A DNA stretch of 7,326 nucleotides from Syntrophobacteria bacterium (lineage in GTDB: Bacteria > Desulfobacterota > Syntrophobacteria > JARFUL01): positions 1 to 7,326 of the forward strand of contig JARFUL010000001.1 in NCBI GenBank assembly GCA_029289015.1, written 5' to 3'. The notes under the pieces are model-generated. The model was given only the letters and a program-made list of their open reading frames with translations. It did not search any database and had not been told where the DNA came from. Positions 1 through 6,904 of the stretch are shown here, piece after piece (positions within the stretch are counted from its first letter, which is position 1; every line of letters starts with the position of its first letter). A program made the position numbers and the translations under genes.

Positions 1-35
1 CCCGCGCTTGCGGGGACAGGTTCCGCGGGAATGAC
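1..35. repeat. Partial dispersed palindromic repeat (right half, cut by window edge)
   Basis: CCCGCG at 1-6 is the exact reverse complement of CGCGGG at 24-29, and the right arm runs on as GGGAATGAC (27-35). A smaller nested hairpin is also possible: CCCGC at 1-5 with GCGGG at 10-14 and a GCTT loop. Ending an inverted repeat with CGCGGGAATGAC is characteristic of a short intergenic palindrome I recall from many proteobacterial genomes (GTCATTCCCGCG...CGCGGGAATGAC). If so, the bases just before position 1 should read GTCATT. No T-run follows the hairpin, so it is a poor intrinsic terminator. The arms are seen directly; the family assignment is from memory. Confidence 0.5.
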
Positions 36-119
36 AAGAAAAATGTCTTTCGGATTTACCCCAGAGCAAGCTATCAGGGGATTATCAAGTTAAAATATCG
101 AAACATGTCTCTAAAATTA

Positions 120-148
120 TTGACATCCACCTCCGGGCAAAATATTAT
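120..148 (+). promoter_or_regulatory. Sigma-70-type promoter of the rplU operon
   Basis: A perfect -35 box TTGACA (120-125) is separated by exactly 17 bp from a -10 box TATTAT (143-148), one mismatch from TATAAT. Transcription should start near 154-156, giving a leader of about 25 nt before the rplU start codon. AT-rich sequence just upstream (about 95-119, including CTAAAATTAT) could act as an UP element, as expected for a strongly expressed ribosomal protein operon. The short leader leaves no room for an L21-type autoregulatory leader RNA or a riboswitch. No other promoter of comparable quality was seen in the window, so this one probably serves most or all of the downstream genes. Confidence 0.8.
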
Positions 149-178
149 TTAGTGTTCTTAGCTTGGAGGTAAAACCGA

Positions 179-499
179 ATGTATGCAATAATAAAGAGCG
201 GCGGAAAGCAGTACCGGGTCGCGCCGGGCAGCACAGTAAGGCTGGAGAAGCTCCCCGGCGACGTGGGCGACGAGGTGGCCCTGGACGAGGTCCTCTTCGT
301 GTCCGACGGCGAAAAGACCGAGGTGGGCACCCCCACCCTGGCCGACGCCAAGGTCACGGGCAAGATAACCGAGCAGGGCAAGGCCAGGAAGATTCTGGTC
401 TTCAAGATGAAGCGGCGCAAGGGCTACCGCAGGAAGGCGGGCCATCGCCAGAGGTTCACCGAGGTCAAGATCGAAGCCATCGACGCGCCCGGTTTTTAG
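179..499 (+). CDS. rplU: 50S ribosomal protein L21
   Basis: Bacterial L21 binds 23S rRNA in the large ribosomal subunit. The 106-residue product matches the usual length of about 103. It begins with the family N-terminus MYAIIKSGGKQYRV and ends with the basic C-terminal signature KRRKGYRRKAGHRQ, followed by the T-x-V-K-I strand (about residues 75-102). The ATG at 179 is preceded by a strong GGAGG at 165-169 with 9-nt spacing. It is the first gene after the promoter at 120-148. rpmA follows after 23 nt, the near-universal L21-L27 arrangement. A start is certain here because the family begins exactly at this methionine. Nothing in the protein looks abnormal. Confidence 0.98.
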   Translation: MYAIIKSGGKQYRVAPGSTVRLEKLPGDVGDEVALDEVLFVSDGEKTEVGTPTLADAKVTGKITEQGKARKILVFKMKRRKGYRRKAGHRQRFTEVKIEAIDAPGF

Positions 500-522
500 C
501 CCCTATTTAAAGGAGTAGGGAT
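500..522 (+). promoter_or_regulatory. rplU-rpmA spacer with ribosome binding site in a possible small hairpin loop
   Basis: The rpmA Shine-Dalgarno sequence AAAGGAG (509-515) lies between CCCTA (501-505) and TAGGG (516-520), which are exact reverse complements. A 5-bp stem would present most of the ribosome binding site in its loop. The arms are visible, but a stem this short arises easily by chance, and any effect on translation is inference. Confidence 0.25.
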
Positions 523-780
523 ATGGCTCACAAGAAGGCAGGAGGCTCCTCCAGAAACGGCCGCGACTCCAGGGGCCAAAGGCGGGGAGTTAAGAGATAC
601 GGCGGTCAGTTCGTCAGGTCCGGCAACATTCTTGTCAGGCAGCTCGGCACCAAAATCCACCCGGGAAAGAACGTGGGCCTGGGCAAGGACTACACCCTTT
701 ACTCCCTTGTCGACGGCTACGTGGCCTTCGAGAGGATGGGCAAGTACAAGAAAAAGGTCAGCGTCTACCCCGCCCCATAG
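523..780 (+). CDS. rpmA: 50S ribosomal protein L27
   Basis: L27 is a large-subunit protein whose flexible N-terminal tail reaches the peptidyl transferase centre. The product is 85 residues, the same length as E. coli L27. It begins with the family hallmark [16 protein letters not shown] and contains GVKRYGGQ and the core around [19 protein letters not shown]. There is no N-terminal extension of the kind removed by the Prp protease in Firmicutes, so the mature tail is made directly and the host is probably not a Firmicute. AAAGGAG lies 7 nt before the ATG. The stop codon (778-780) lies inside the left arm of a 10-bp inverted repeat (772-818). Confidence 0.98.
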   Translation: MAHKKAGGSSRNGRDSRGQRRGVKRYGGQFVRSGNILVRQLGTKIHPGKNVGLGKDYTLYSLVDGYVAFERMGKYKKKVSVYPAP

Positions 781-818
781 GCCACCCCCCATCCATCCCC
801 CGGCCGGACCTATGGGGC
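772..818 (+). other. 10-bp perfect inverted repeat (stem-loop) between rpmA and obg
   Basis: GCCCCATAGG at 772-781 is the exact reverse complement of CCTATGGGGC at 809-818, separated by a 27-nt C-rich loop that contains a small palindrome CCGGCCGG (800-807). The left arm covers the rpmA stop codon. The right arm ends 13 nt before the obg ribosome binding site (AGGGG, 832-836). No run of T follows, so it is not a standard intrinsic terminator. In the mRNA it could act as a processing or stability element that lowers obg output relative to the ribosomal proteins. The stem is seen directly; the role is inference. Confidence 0.5.
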
Positions 819-842
819 TGGTTCGCGCCTTAGGGGTTCGGC

Positions 843-1859
843 ATGAGGTTCATTGATCAGACCAAGATATACGTCGCGGGAGGCGATGGGGGCCGGGGCT
901 GCCTCTCCTTCAGGAGGGAGAAATACGTTCCCAGGGGCGGCCCGGACGGCGGCGACGGGGGCCGCGGAGGCAGCGTCATCCTGGAGGCGACTTCCAGCCG
1001 CAACACGCTCCTGTCCTTCCACTACAAAAACAGGTTCGTTGCCCAAAGGGGCGAGCACGGCCGGGGAAAGAACCAGCACGGCAAAAAGGGCGCGGACATG
1101 CTGATCCAGGTGCCCGCGGGCACCCTGGTGAAAGACCTTAAGGCCGGCGAACTGCTCAAGGACCTCGCGACCACCGGCGAGCGCTGGGTCGCGGCCCAGG
1201 GAGGCCGGGGAGGCCGGGGCAACGCTAGGTTCGCCACCTCCACCAACCGGGCCCCCCGGCGGGTGGAGCCCGGGGAGAAGGGCGAGGAAAGAGACCTGGA
1301 GCTGGAGCTGAAGCTCCTCGCGGACGCGGGCCTGGTGGGCCTTCCCAACGCGGGCAAATCAACCCTTCTGAGAAAGGTCTCCCACGCGAGGCCCAAGGTC
1401 GCGGACTACCCCTTCACCACCTTGAAGCCGGTGTTGGGCGTGGTGAGGTTCTCGGAAGACGATGACGCGGTGTTAGCGGACATCCCAGGCATCATAGAGG
1501 GCGCGCACCAGGGCGCGGGGCTGGGGCTCACCTTTCTCAAGCACGTGGAGAGGACCAGGATCCTGGTCCACCTGGTGGACGGCGCGGCCGAAGACCCCGT
1601 AGCCGCGTACGAGACGGTGCTCGAGGAGGTGAAGGGCTACGGCGAGCCGCTTCGGGGCAAGCCCGCGCTGGTCGCGCTCAACAAGATAGACCTCCCCGAA
1701 GCAAGGGACGCTCTCGGGGAGCTCGAGAGACATCTCAATCCCAGGGGAATAGAGGTCATTGGAATATCCGCGCTCACCGGCGAGGGGCTCGACGGGCTCC
1801 TTAGCAGATTGAGGCGTGAGCTTTTCGATCTCAAGGCCCTTGAGGCCGGGGGAGCCTGA
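843..1859 (+). CDS. obg: Obg-family GTPase (ribosome assembly)
   Basis: Obg (ObgE/CgtA) is an essential-type GTPase that binds the 50S particle late in assembly and links it to GTP/ppGpp status. The 338-residue product has an N-terminal glycine-rich Obg fold (about 1-158, starting MRFIDQTKIYVAGGDGG and including GGPDGGDGGRGG). A Ras-like G domain follows: P-loop GLPNAGKST (166-174), switch I around DYPFTTL (188-194), DIPG (213-216) followed by IIEGAHQGAGLG, NKID (280-283) and SAL (309-311). It ends soon after the G domain, so it lacks the OCT domain of Firmicutes and has no long acidic tail. The ATG at 843 has AGGGG at 832-836 with 6-nt spacing. proB starts 10 nt after its stop. Confidence 0.97.
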   Translation: MRFIDQTKIYVAGGDGGRGCLSFRREKYVPRGGPDGGDGGRGGSVILEATSSRNTLLSFHYKNRFVAQRGEHGRGKNQHGKKGADMLIQVPAGTLVKDLKAGELLKDLATTGERWVAAQGGRGGRGNARFATSTNRAPRRVEPGEKGEERDLELELKLLADAGLVGLPNAGKSTLLRKVSHARPKVADYPFTTLKPVLGVVRFSEDDDAVLADIPGIIEGAHQGAGLGLTFLKHVERTRILVHLVDGAAEDPVAAYETVLEEVKGYGEPLRGKPALVALNKIDLPEARDALGELERHLNPRGIEVIGISALTGEGLDGLLSRLRRELFDLKALEAGGA

Positions 1860-1869
1860 GGTTTTTGCC

Positions 1870-3003
1870 ATGGACCGAAAGAGCATAGTGCAAAGGGCCA
1901 AAAGGGTGGCCGTAAAGATCGGCTCCAACGTGCTCACCGCTGAAACGGGGCTCAACACCATAGCCATAAGGAGGATCTGCGACGACATCGCGGAGCTCAT
2001 CCGGGAAGGGAGACAGGTTATTATAGTCTCCTCCGGGGCCATCGCGTCGGGGTTCAGGAAGCTGGGGCTGCCCGAGAGGCCGAGGACCATCCAGGAGAAG
2101 CAGGCCACTGCCGCGGTGGGCCAGTCGAGCCTGATCCAGGCCTACGAGGAGTCGCTGGCTCCCTACGGCATCACCGTGGCCCAGGTGCTACTCACCGCGG
2201 ACGACCTAGCGGACCGCAGGCGCTACCTCAACGCGAACAACACCATCAACACCCTCTTGGTGTGGAAGGTCGTGCCCGTGATCAACGAGAACGACACCGT
2301 GTCCGTGGAGGAGCTCAAGTTCGGGGACAACGACAACCTGGCCGCGCTCATCGCGCTCATGGTGGAGGCGGACCTCCTGGTGAACCTCACCGACATAGAC
2401 GGGCTCTTTGACTGCGACCCCAGGGAGAACCCCACCGCCCAGCTCATCAGGGTGGTGGACGAGATAGACGCGGAGCTGGAGGCCTGCGCGCTTAAGAGTC
2501 CGGGCACGCTGGGCATCGGCGGCATGGCCTCCAAGGTGGACGCGGCCAGAAAGGCCACTGAGGCGGGCATCCCCATGATCATCGCGCACGGGCTCAAGCG
2601 CCACATCCTGGAGCACATCTTCAAGGGGCTGGACATTGGCACCTTCTTTTTGCCCCACGAGAGGAGGCTCAGCGCGAAGAAGCAGTGGATATTGAACATT
2701 TTGAAGCCCCAGGGCGACGTGGTGGTGGACAGGGGCGCGGCAGCCGCGCTGGTGGGCAAGGGAAAGTCCCTGCTGCCTTCCGGGATCACCGCTGTTCACG
2801 GGGACTTCGGCACCGGGGAGGCGGTCCGGGTGGTGGATGACGACCGCGGGCTCGTGGGGGTGGGGCTCACCAACTACACCTCCCGCGAGATCGAGGCCAT
2901 AAAGGGGCTCAGGACCTCCGAGGTGGAGGAGAGGCTGGGCTACAAGCACTCGGACGAGGTGATACATCGCGACAATCTTGTGGTGACCTTGAAAGCGGGT
3001 TAA
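1870..3003 (+). CDS. proB: Glutamate 5-kinase
   Basis: ProB phosphorylates L-glutamate with ATP to gamma-glutamyl phosphate, the first and normally proline-inhibited step of proline synthesis. The 377-residue protein (E. coli 367) has an amino-acid-kinase domain with VAVKIGSNVL (13-22), VSSGAIASG (53-61), the glutamate-site segment INENDTV (138-144) and FGDNDNLAA (151-159). A C-terminal PUA domain runs from about residue 285 (GDVVVDRGAAAALVGKGKS onward). I chose the ATG at 1870: the family starts a few residues before the VVKLG-like strand, and GAGG lies 8 nt upstream. A GTG at 1816 in the same frame would add 18 residues encoded within obg and is unlikely. It lies 10 nt after obg, so the two are probably translationally coupled. 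Confidence 0.96.
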   Translation: MDRKSIVQRAKRVAVKIGSNVLTAETGLNTIAIRRICDDIAELIREGRQVIIVSSGAIASGFRKLGLPERPRTIQEKQATAAVGQSSLIQAYEESLAPYGITVAQVLLTADDLADRRRYLNANNTINTLLVWKVVPVINENDTVSVEELKFGDNDNLAALIALMVEADLLVNLTDIDGLFDCDPRENPTAQLIRVVDEIDAELEACALKSPGTLGIGGMASKVDAARKATEAGIPMIIAHGLKRHILEHIFKGLDIGTFFLPHERRLSAKKQWILNILKPQGDVVVDRGAAAALVGKGKSLLPSGITAVHGDFGTGEAVRVVDDDRGLVGVGLTNYTSREIEAIKGLRTSEVEERLGYKHSDEVIHRDNLVVTLKAG

Positions 3004-3056
3004 AGGCCCGAAGGACGCGCCCTGCCCTTTGCCGTGGGGAGCTCTAAGTACTGAGG

Positions 3057-3082
3057 CTTTGAACAAAATTCCAATCTCAAAG
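3057..3082 (+). promoter_or_regulatory. Possible hairpin masking the proA ribosome binding site
   Basis: CTTTGA (3057-3062) is the reverse complement of TCAAAG (3077-3082), with a 14-nt AT-rich loop. The right arm overlaps the start of the proA Shine-Dalgarno AAAGGAG (3079-3085). It sits in the 89-nt proB-proA spacer (3004-3092), the longest gap between rpmA and the protease gene. A weak 6-bp stem like this could modestly tune ProA translation, or be chance. No convincing promoter or terminator was seen in the same spacer. Confidence 0.25.
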
Positions 3083-3092
3083 GAGTGAGACG

Positions 3093-4349
3093 ATGGATCT
3101 GGCCGATCTTCTTATGGACATGGGAGTAAAAGCTAAGGGTGCCGCGAGGGTGCTGGCCAGGACCTCCACCCGCCGGAAGAACCGGGCCCTTTTGACGCTG
3201 GCCGACCTGCTCGTCATAGAGAAGGGGTTCATCCAGAAGGAGAATGAAAAGGACGTGGCCGATGCCGAAAACGCGGGGCTCACCAGGGCCAAGATAGACC
3301 GGCTCACGCTGTCGGACAAGGTGATAGACGAGATGGTGGCCGCGCTGAAGGAGGTGGCCGCGCTCCCGGACCCCGTGGGGGAGGTCACGTCCATGTGGCG
3401 AAGGCCCAACGACCTTCTCGTGGGCCGGATGCGCATACCTCTAGGGGTCATCGCGATCATCTACGAGTCGAGGCCCAACGTCACCATAGACGCTGCTTCC
3501 CTGTGTCTAAAAGCCGGAAATGCAGTGATTCTCAGGGGCGGGTCCGAGGCCATCAACTCCAACAAGGCGCTCAGCTCCCTCATAGCCAGGGCCATGACCA
3601 AGGCCGGCCTCCCGGGGGACACGGTCCAGGTGGTGCCCGTGACGGACAGGGCCGCGGTGAACCATCTTTTGGCGCTGGAGGACCACGTGGACGTGGTGAT
3701 CCCGAGGGGCGGCGAGCCCCTGATACGGTTCGTGGCGGAGCACGCGAGGATGCCGGTGCTCAAGCACTACAAGGGGGTGTGCCACGTATATGTGGACAGG
3801 GGCGCAGACCCCGACATGGCGGTTACCATCTGCATGAACGCCAAGGTCCAGCGGCCCGGGGTCTGCAACGCGATGGAGACCCTCTTGGTCCATAGAGACG
3901 AGGCCGCGTCCTTCCTCCCCAAGGTGGCTGAGAGCCTGATGGATGCCGGGGTGGAGCTCAGGGGTTGCGACGAGACGAGGAAGATACTCCCCGACGCGGC
4001 CCGGGCCACTGAGAAAGACTGGCCAGAGGAGTACCTCGACCTTATTCTGGCCATCAAGGTGGTGAGCGGGATGGACGAGGCCATGGACCACATCGCGGCC
4101 TTTGGCTCCGACCACACCGAGGCCATAGTCACCCGGGACTACGAAAGGGCCCAGAGGTTTCTGAGGGAGGTGGACTCCTCGTTGGTGCTGGTTAACGCGT
4201 CCACCAGGTTCAACGACGGGGGCCAGCTCGGCCTGGGCGCGGAGATAGGCATCTCCACCTCAAAGCTCCACTCTTTCGGGCCCATGGGCCTCGAGGAGCT
4301 GACCTCCAGGAAGTTCATCGTCTACGGGCAGGGGCAGGTCCGCGAGTGA
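3093..4349 (+). CDS. proA: Gamma-glutamyl phosphate reductase
   Basis: ProA reduces gamma-glutamyl phosphate with NADPH to glutamate-5-semialdehyde, which cyclises and is finished to proline by ProC (not in this window). The product is 418 residues (E. coli 417), an aldehyde-dehydrogenase-superfamily enzyme. Visible landmarks are [17 protein letters not shown] (about 114-130), the cofactor-binding region around [15 protein letters not shown] (about 139-153), the catalytic cysteine C258 in [13 protein letters not shown], and a C-terminal [16 protein letters not shown] segment. The ATG at 3093 has AAAGGAG 7 nt upstream. The stop overlaps the GTG start of nadD by 4 nt. With ProB directly upstream it forms the classic proBA pair, which is thought to channel the unstable acyl phosphate. 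Confidence 0.97.
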   Translation: MDLADLLMDMGVKAKGAARVLARTSTRRKNRALLTLADLLVIEKGFIQKENEKDVADAENAGLTRAKIDRLTLSDKVIDEMVAALKEVAALPDPVGEVTSMWRRPNDLLVGRMRIPLGVIAIIYESRPNVTIDAASLCLKAGNAVILRGGSEAINSNKALSSLIARAMTKAGLPGDTVQVVPVTDRAAVNHLLALEDHVDVVIPRGGEPLIRFVAEHARMPVLKHYKGVCHVYVDRGADPDMAVTICMNAKVQRPGVCNAMETLLVHRDEAASFLPKVAESLMDAGVELRGCDETRKILPDAARATEKDWPEEYLDLILAIKVVSGMDEAMDHIAAFGSDHTEAIVTRDYERAQRFLREVDSSLVLVNASTRFNDGGQLGLGAEIGISTSKLHSFGPMGLEELTSRKFIVYGQGQVRE

Positions 4350-4993
4350 AGAAAGTCGGCCTTTTCGGGGGGACCTTCAACCCGGTGCACCTGGGCCACC
4401 TCAGCGGCGCGAGGGAGACCGCGCAGAGCCTCGGGCTCCAAAGGGTCATCTTTATGCCCGCGGCCAGGCCGCCCCACAAGGAGAGCGTTGACCTTGCAGG
4501 CTTCGAGCACCGCCGCAGAATGCTCGAGCTGGCCATCCGGGGCAACCCCATCTTCGAGGTGTCGTGCCTGGAGGCGAACCGCCCCGGCCCCTCCTACACC
4601 GCCACCACCCTCAAGGAGCTCTCCCGTGAGCTCGGCCCCGATATCTCGTTGACATTCATAATAGGCGCGGAGGCCTTCTCGGAGATAGGCACCTGGAGGG
4701 AGCCGGCCGCGCTCTTCGAAATGGCCGAGTTTGCGGTGATGCTCAGGCCGAAATGGTCCCCCGAGAGGCTCGAGGAGGTGGCAAGGCTCGAGATATCGCG
4801 GGATTACTCGCGCTCCGAGGACGGTCCCTCCCTCGTGCACCCCGTTTTCAGGCCGATCCATTTCGTTGAGATAACCCCTGTCGAGGTCTCGGGCACCCTC
4901 ATCAGGGAGAAGGTAAGGAGGGGCGAATCCATAAAATATCTGGTTGCAAAAGAGGTGGAAGGTTATATCTTAAGTAATGGACTCTACCGTTGA
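4346..4993 (+). CDS. nadD: Nicotinate-nucleotide adenylyltransferase
   Basis: NadD transfers AMP from ATP to nicotinate mononucleotide, giving deamido-NAD in the NAD synthesis pathway. The 215-residue protein is of normal family length. It starts [19 protein letters not shown], with the nucleotidyltransferase HxGH motif at H15-x-G17-H18, and carries the second signature VSGTLIR (181-187) before the C-terminal helix. GTG at 4346 is the only start that gives the family N-terminus. It overlaps the proA stop as GTGA, so translation is probably coupled, with only a weak AGG (4336-4338) upstream. The 3' end overlaps rsfS by 17 nt. Confidence 0.96.
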   Translation: MKKVGLFGGTFNPVHLGHLSGARETAQSLGLQRVIFMPAARPPHKESVDLAGFEHRRRMLELAIRGNPIFEVSCLEANRPGPSYTATTLKELSRELGPDISLTFIIGAEAFSEIGTWREPAALFEMAEFAVMLRPKWSPERLEEVARLEISRDYSRSEDGPSLVHPVFRPIHFVEITPVEVSGTLIREKVRRGESIKYLVAKEVEGYILSNGLYR

Positions 4994-5408
4994 GAGGGAG
5001 CCGGGAAGCCTGGACGACCCCAGGGAGAAGGCGCTCAGGATAGTCGAGATACTCATCGAGCACAAGGCGCGGCGCCCGGTGGTGCTGAAGGTGGGGGAGC
5101 TGTGCTCGTTCACCGACTACATGGTGATCGCGAGCGGCAGGTCCACCAGGCACGTGCAGGGGGCGGCCCAGAGGCTCCATCAGGACCTGAAAGATATGGG
5201 GGAGACCCCCTTCGGGGTGGAGGGGCTCGACGACGGGCTGTGGGTGCTCATGGACTACCTGGACGTGGTTGTAAACCTCTTCTACGAATCCCACCGGGAC
5301 TACTACGACCTGGAGGGGTTCTGGGCCGACGCGCAAAGGGTCGATCTGGCGGAGGTCGTGCCGGACAAGCTCCTCGCGGAGAGCTCCGGGGTGGACGAGC
5401 CGTGGTAA
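4977..5408 (+). CDS. rsfS: Ribosomal silencing factor RsfS (YbeB/Iojap family)
   Basis: RsfS binds L14 on the 50S subunit and blocks joining with 30S, lowering translation in starvation or stationary phase. The 143-residue product has the Iojap/RsfS core from about residue 13 to 120: SFTDYMVIASGRSTRHVQ, then VEGLDDGLWVLMDYLDVVVNLF and DYYDLEGFWADAQ. Near the end of the core it has VVVNLF, where I recall most homologues having VVHxF, i.e. Asn for His. The ATG at 4977 lies within nadD (17-nt overlap), and the nearest purine-rich sequence (GGAAGG, 4957-4962) is too far for a strong site, which suggests coupling to nadD. The nadD-rsfS pairing is conserved in many bacteria. It is somewhat longer than typical homologues because of extra N- and C-terminal residues. 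Confidence 0.94.
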   Translation: MDSTVEREPGSLDDPREKALRIVEILIEHKARRPVVLKVGELCSFTDYMVIASGRSTRHVQGAAQRLHQDLKDMGETPFGVEGLDDGLWVLMDYLDVVVNLFYESHRDYYDLEGFWADAQRVDLAEVVPDKLLAESSGVDEPW

Positions 5409-6823
5409 CCCTGCGAAAAAGGGCCATTTTCTCGGGGCTCATTGCCCTGGTTTTTTTCGTGGTCTCAACCGCTGGGACGGCCAGGGCCGACTTCTCCCTA
5501 AAGGACGAAAAGGAGCTCGGGGAGAAGCTCACCAAGCTCATACGGAAAGAGAAGAGCCTGGTGGACGACGCCCGGATCACGGGCTACATCAGCGCCCTGG
5601 GAAAGAGGATCCTCGAAAACGTTGAGCCCAAGTACTTCGAGTATCATTTCTATGTGGTTCAGTCCGACATCCTCAACGCGTTCGCGGCCCCGGCGGGGCA
5701 CGTGTTCTTCTACACCGGCCTGATAAACATCTTCGACTCGGAGGACGAGCTGGCCGCGATCATTTCCCACGAGATAGCCCACGTGCAGCTCAGGCACCTG
5801 GCCAAGCGCATATCCCAGCAGACCAGGCTGAGCGTGGCCACCCTGGCCGGGATTCTGGCGGGCGTCCTCTTGGGGGGCGCGGCGGGGCCCGCGCTGGCCA
5901 TAGGCGCCATGGCCGGGTCCACGTCCCTGACCCTCAAGTTCAGCCGGGAGAACGAGGAGGAGTCGGACAGGCTGGGCCTGAAATATCTCATGGCCGCGGG
6001 ATACAGCTCCGACGCGATGCTCAGGGCGTTCAAGAAGATGCGTCGGAACAGGGTGCTGGAGGTAGGGGTCGATGTTCCCACCTACTTCTCCACCCACCCG
6101 GGGCTGAGGGAGCGCACCGACTACATGGACTCGGTGCTGAAGGGCAGGCGCTACAAGATCAAGACAATGGCGCCGGAGGACGAGCGCAACCTGACATTCA
6201 GGTTCATTAAGACCAAGATAATCGCGCAGTACGGCGACCTCGAGAAGGCCGAGAAGATCTACCTCCAGGACAGGTCCGAAAAGAACGATTTCCTCCTGGC
6301 CTTCGGCAGGGGGATCGTGCTCAAGAGGCTGGGCCGCCACCGCGAGGCTGTGGACGCGCTCAGGAAAGCGGCCGGGCTGCGGCCCGACTCTGCCGAGGCC
6401 CTGGCGGAGCTGGGGGACGCGTACTTCACCGCGGGCAAGCTCCAAAAGGCCGTATCCGTGTTTCAGTCCGCGCTGACCTTTGAGCCTGAAGACCGGGACA
6501 TCCGCTACTCCCTGGCCCGGTCCTACCAGGAGCTCGGGGACTACGGCTCCGCGATCAGGGAGATGGAGGAGGTGCGCAGGATCGACCCGGAGTTCAGGAG
6601 GATAAACTACGAGCTCGGCGTGCTCTACGGCCAGGCGGGCCGGCTCGGCGACGCGAGCTACTACCTGGGCCGCTACTACTACGACACCGGCGACGACAAG
6701 AAGGCCGAGTATCAGCTTGAGAAGGCGCTGGAGTACTACAAGGACCGGCCCAAGAAGAAGGCCCAGGCCCAGGAGCTGCTGGACAAGATCGAAAAGGAGC
6801 GCAAAAAGAGACGCCTCTTCTAA
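5402..6823 (+). CDS. Secreted M48-family zinc metalloprotease with C-terminal TPR repeats (BepA-like)
   Basis: The 473-residue product resembles periplasmic BepA (E. coli 487 aa), which degrades or helps assemble outer-membrane proteins such as LptD. It has a Sec signal peptide (positive n-region at residues 5-7, hydrophobic 8-22, AxA cleavage site ending at A29, no lipobox Cys). The M48 domain has the zinc site H123-E-I-A-H127, third ligand probably E185 with D189 (ExxxD in ENEEESD), and a later THP (231-233) corresponding to the BepA His-switch region. A glycine/alanine-rich hydrophobic stretch (143-176) lies between the zinc motifs. From about 276 to 445 there are four to five TPR-like repeats, for example GRHREAVDALRKA, GKLQKAVSVFQSA and GDYGSAIREMEEV, then a charged lysine-rich tail. 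The GTG at 5402 overlaps rsfS by 7 nt and is the only start placing the signal peptide at the N-terminus. Exact substrate unknown. Confidence 0.88.
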   Translation: MVTLRKRAIFSGLIALVFFVVSTAGTARADFSLKDEKELGEKLTKLIRKEKSLVDDARITGYISALGKRILENVEPKYFEYHFYVVQSDILNAFAAPAGHVFFYTGLINIFDSEDELAAIISHEIAHVQLRHLAKRISQQTRLSVATLAGILAGVLLGGAAGPALAIGAMAGSTSLTLKFSRENEEESDRLGLKYLMAAGYSSDAMLRAFKKMRRNRVLEVGVDVPTYFSTHPGLRERTDYMDSVLKGRRYKIKTMAPEDERNLTFRFIKTKIIAQYGDLEKAEKIYLQDRSEKNDFLLAFGRGIVLKRLGRHREAVDALRKAAGLRPDSAEALAELGDAYFTAGKLQKAVSVFQSALTFEPEDRDIRYSLARSYQELGDYGSAIREMEEVRRIDPEFRRINYELGVLYGQAGRLGDASYYLGRYYYDTGDDKKAEYQLEKALEYYKDRPKKKAQAQELLDKIEKERKKRRLF

Positions 6824-6904
6824 GGAGCCTCCCGCTGCAGCGCGCTACAAGAGAATCTCAGGCCAGCCGAACCCAAGAGCGCGCCTCCCACGGGGCCAAA
6901 GCTT

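Noticed and set aside
1816..1869. Longer proB starting at GTG 1816 inside obg
   Set aside because: The added 18 residues do not resemble the ProB N-terminus, and the ATG at 1870 has a good GAGG and matches the family start.
3029..3060. Internal promoter before proA (TTGCCG ... TAAGTA)
   Set aside because: Both boxes are poor matches and the spacing does not fit. Not distinguishable from chance.
2206..3066. 286-residue open frame on the minus strand opposite proB
   Set aside because: Long antisense frames are expected in GC-rich coding DNA. The translation is rich in His, Val and Gly without any recognisable domain, and the plus-strand gene is certain.
5102..5401. Longer protease reading frame starting within rsfS
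   Set aside because: The upstream 100 residues are an out-of-frame reading of rsfS, arginine/glycine-rich, and would bury the signal peptide. The GTG at 5402 puts the signal peptide first.
5828..5929. Transmembrane helix in the middle of the protease (residues 143-176)
   Set aside because: The stretch is glycine/alanine-rich and lies between the two zinc-ligand motifs, where BepA-like M48 proteins have a hydrophobic segment within the folded domain. I do not call it membrane-spanning.
5498..6445. 315-residue open frame on the minus strand opposite the M48 gene
   Set aside because: It mirrors the codon structure of the protease gene, has no recognisable motif, and its complement encodes an intact zinc protease.
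6824..6904. Terminator, or readthrough fusion, between the protease and the DUF2784-like gene
   Set aside because: The two genes are in the same frame with 27 open codons between them, but the UAA stop has no visible readthrough signal. I found no GC stem followed by T-run, only short palindromes such as AGCGCGCT.
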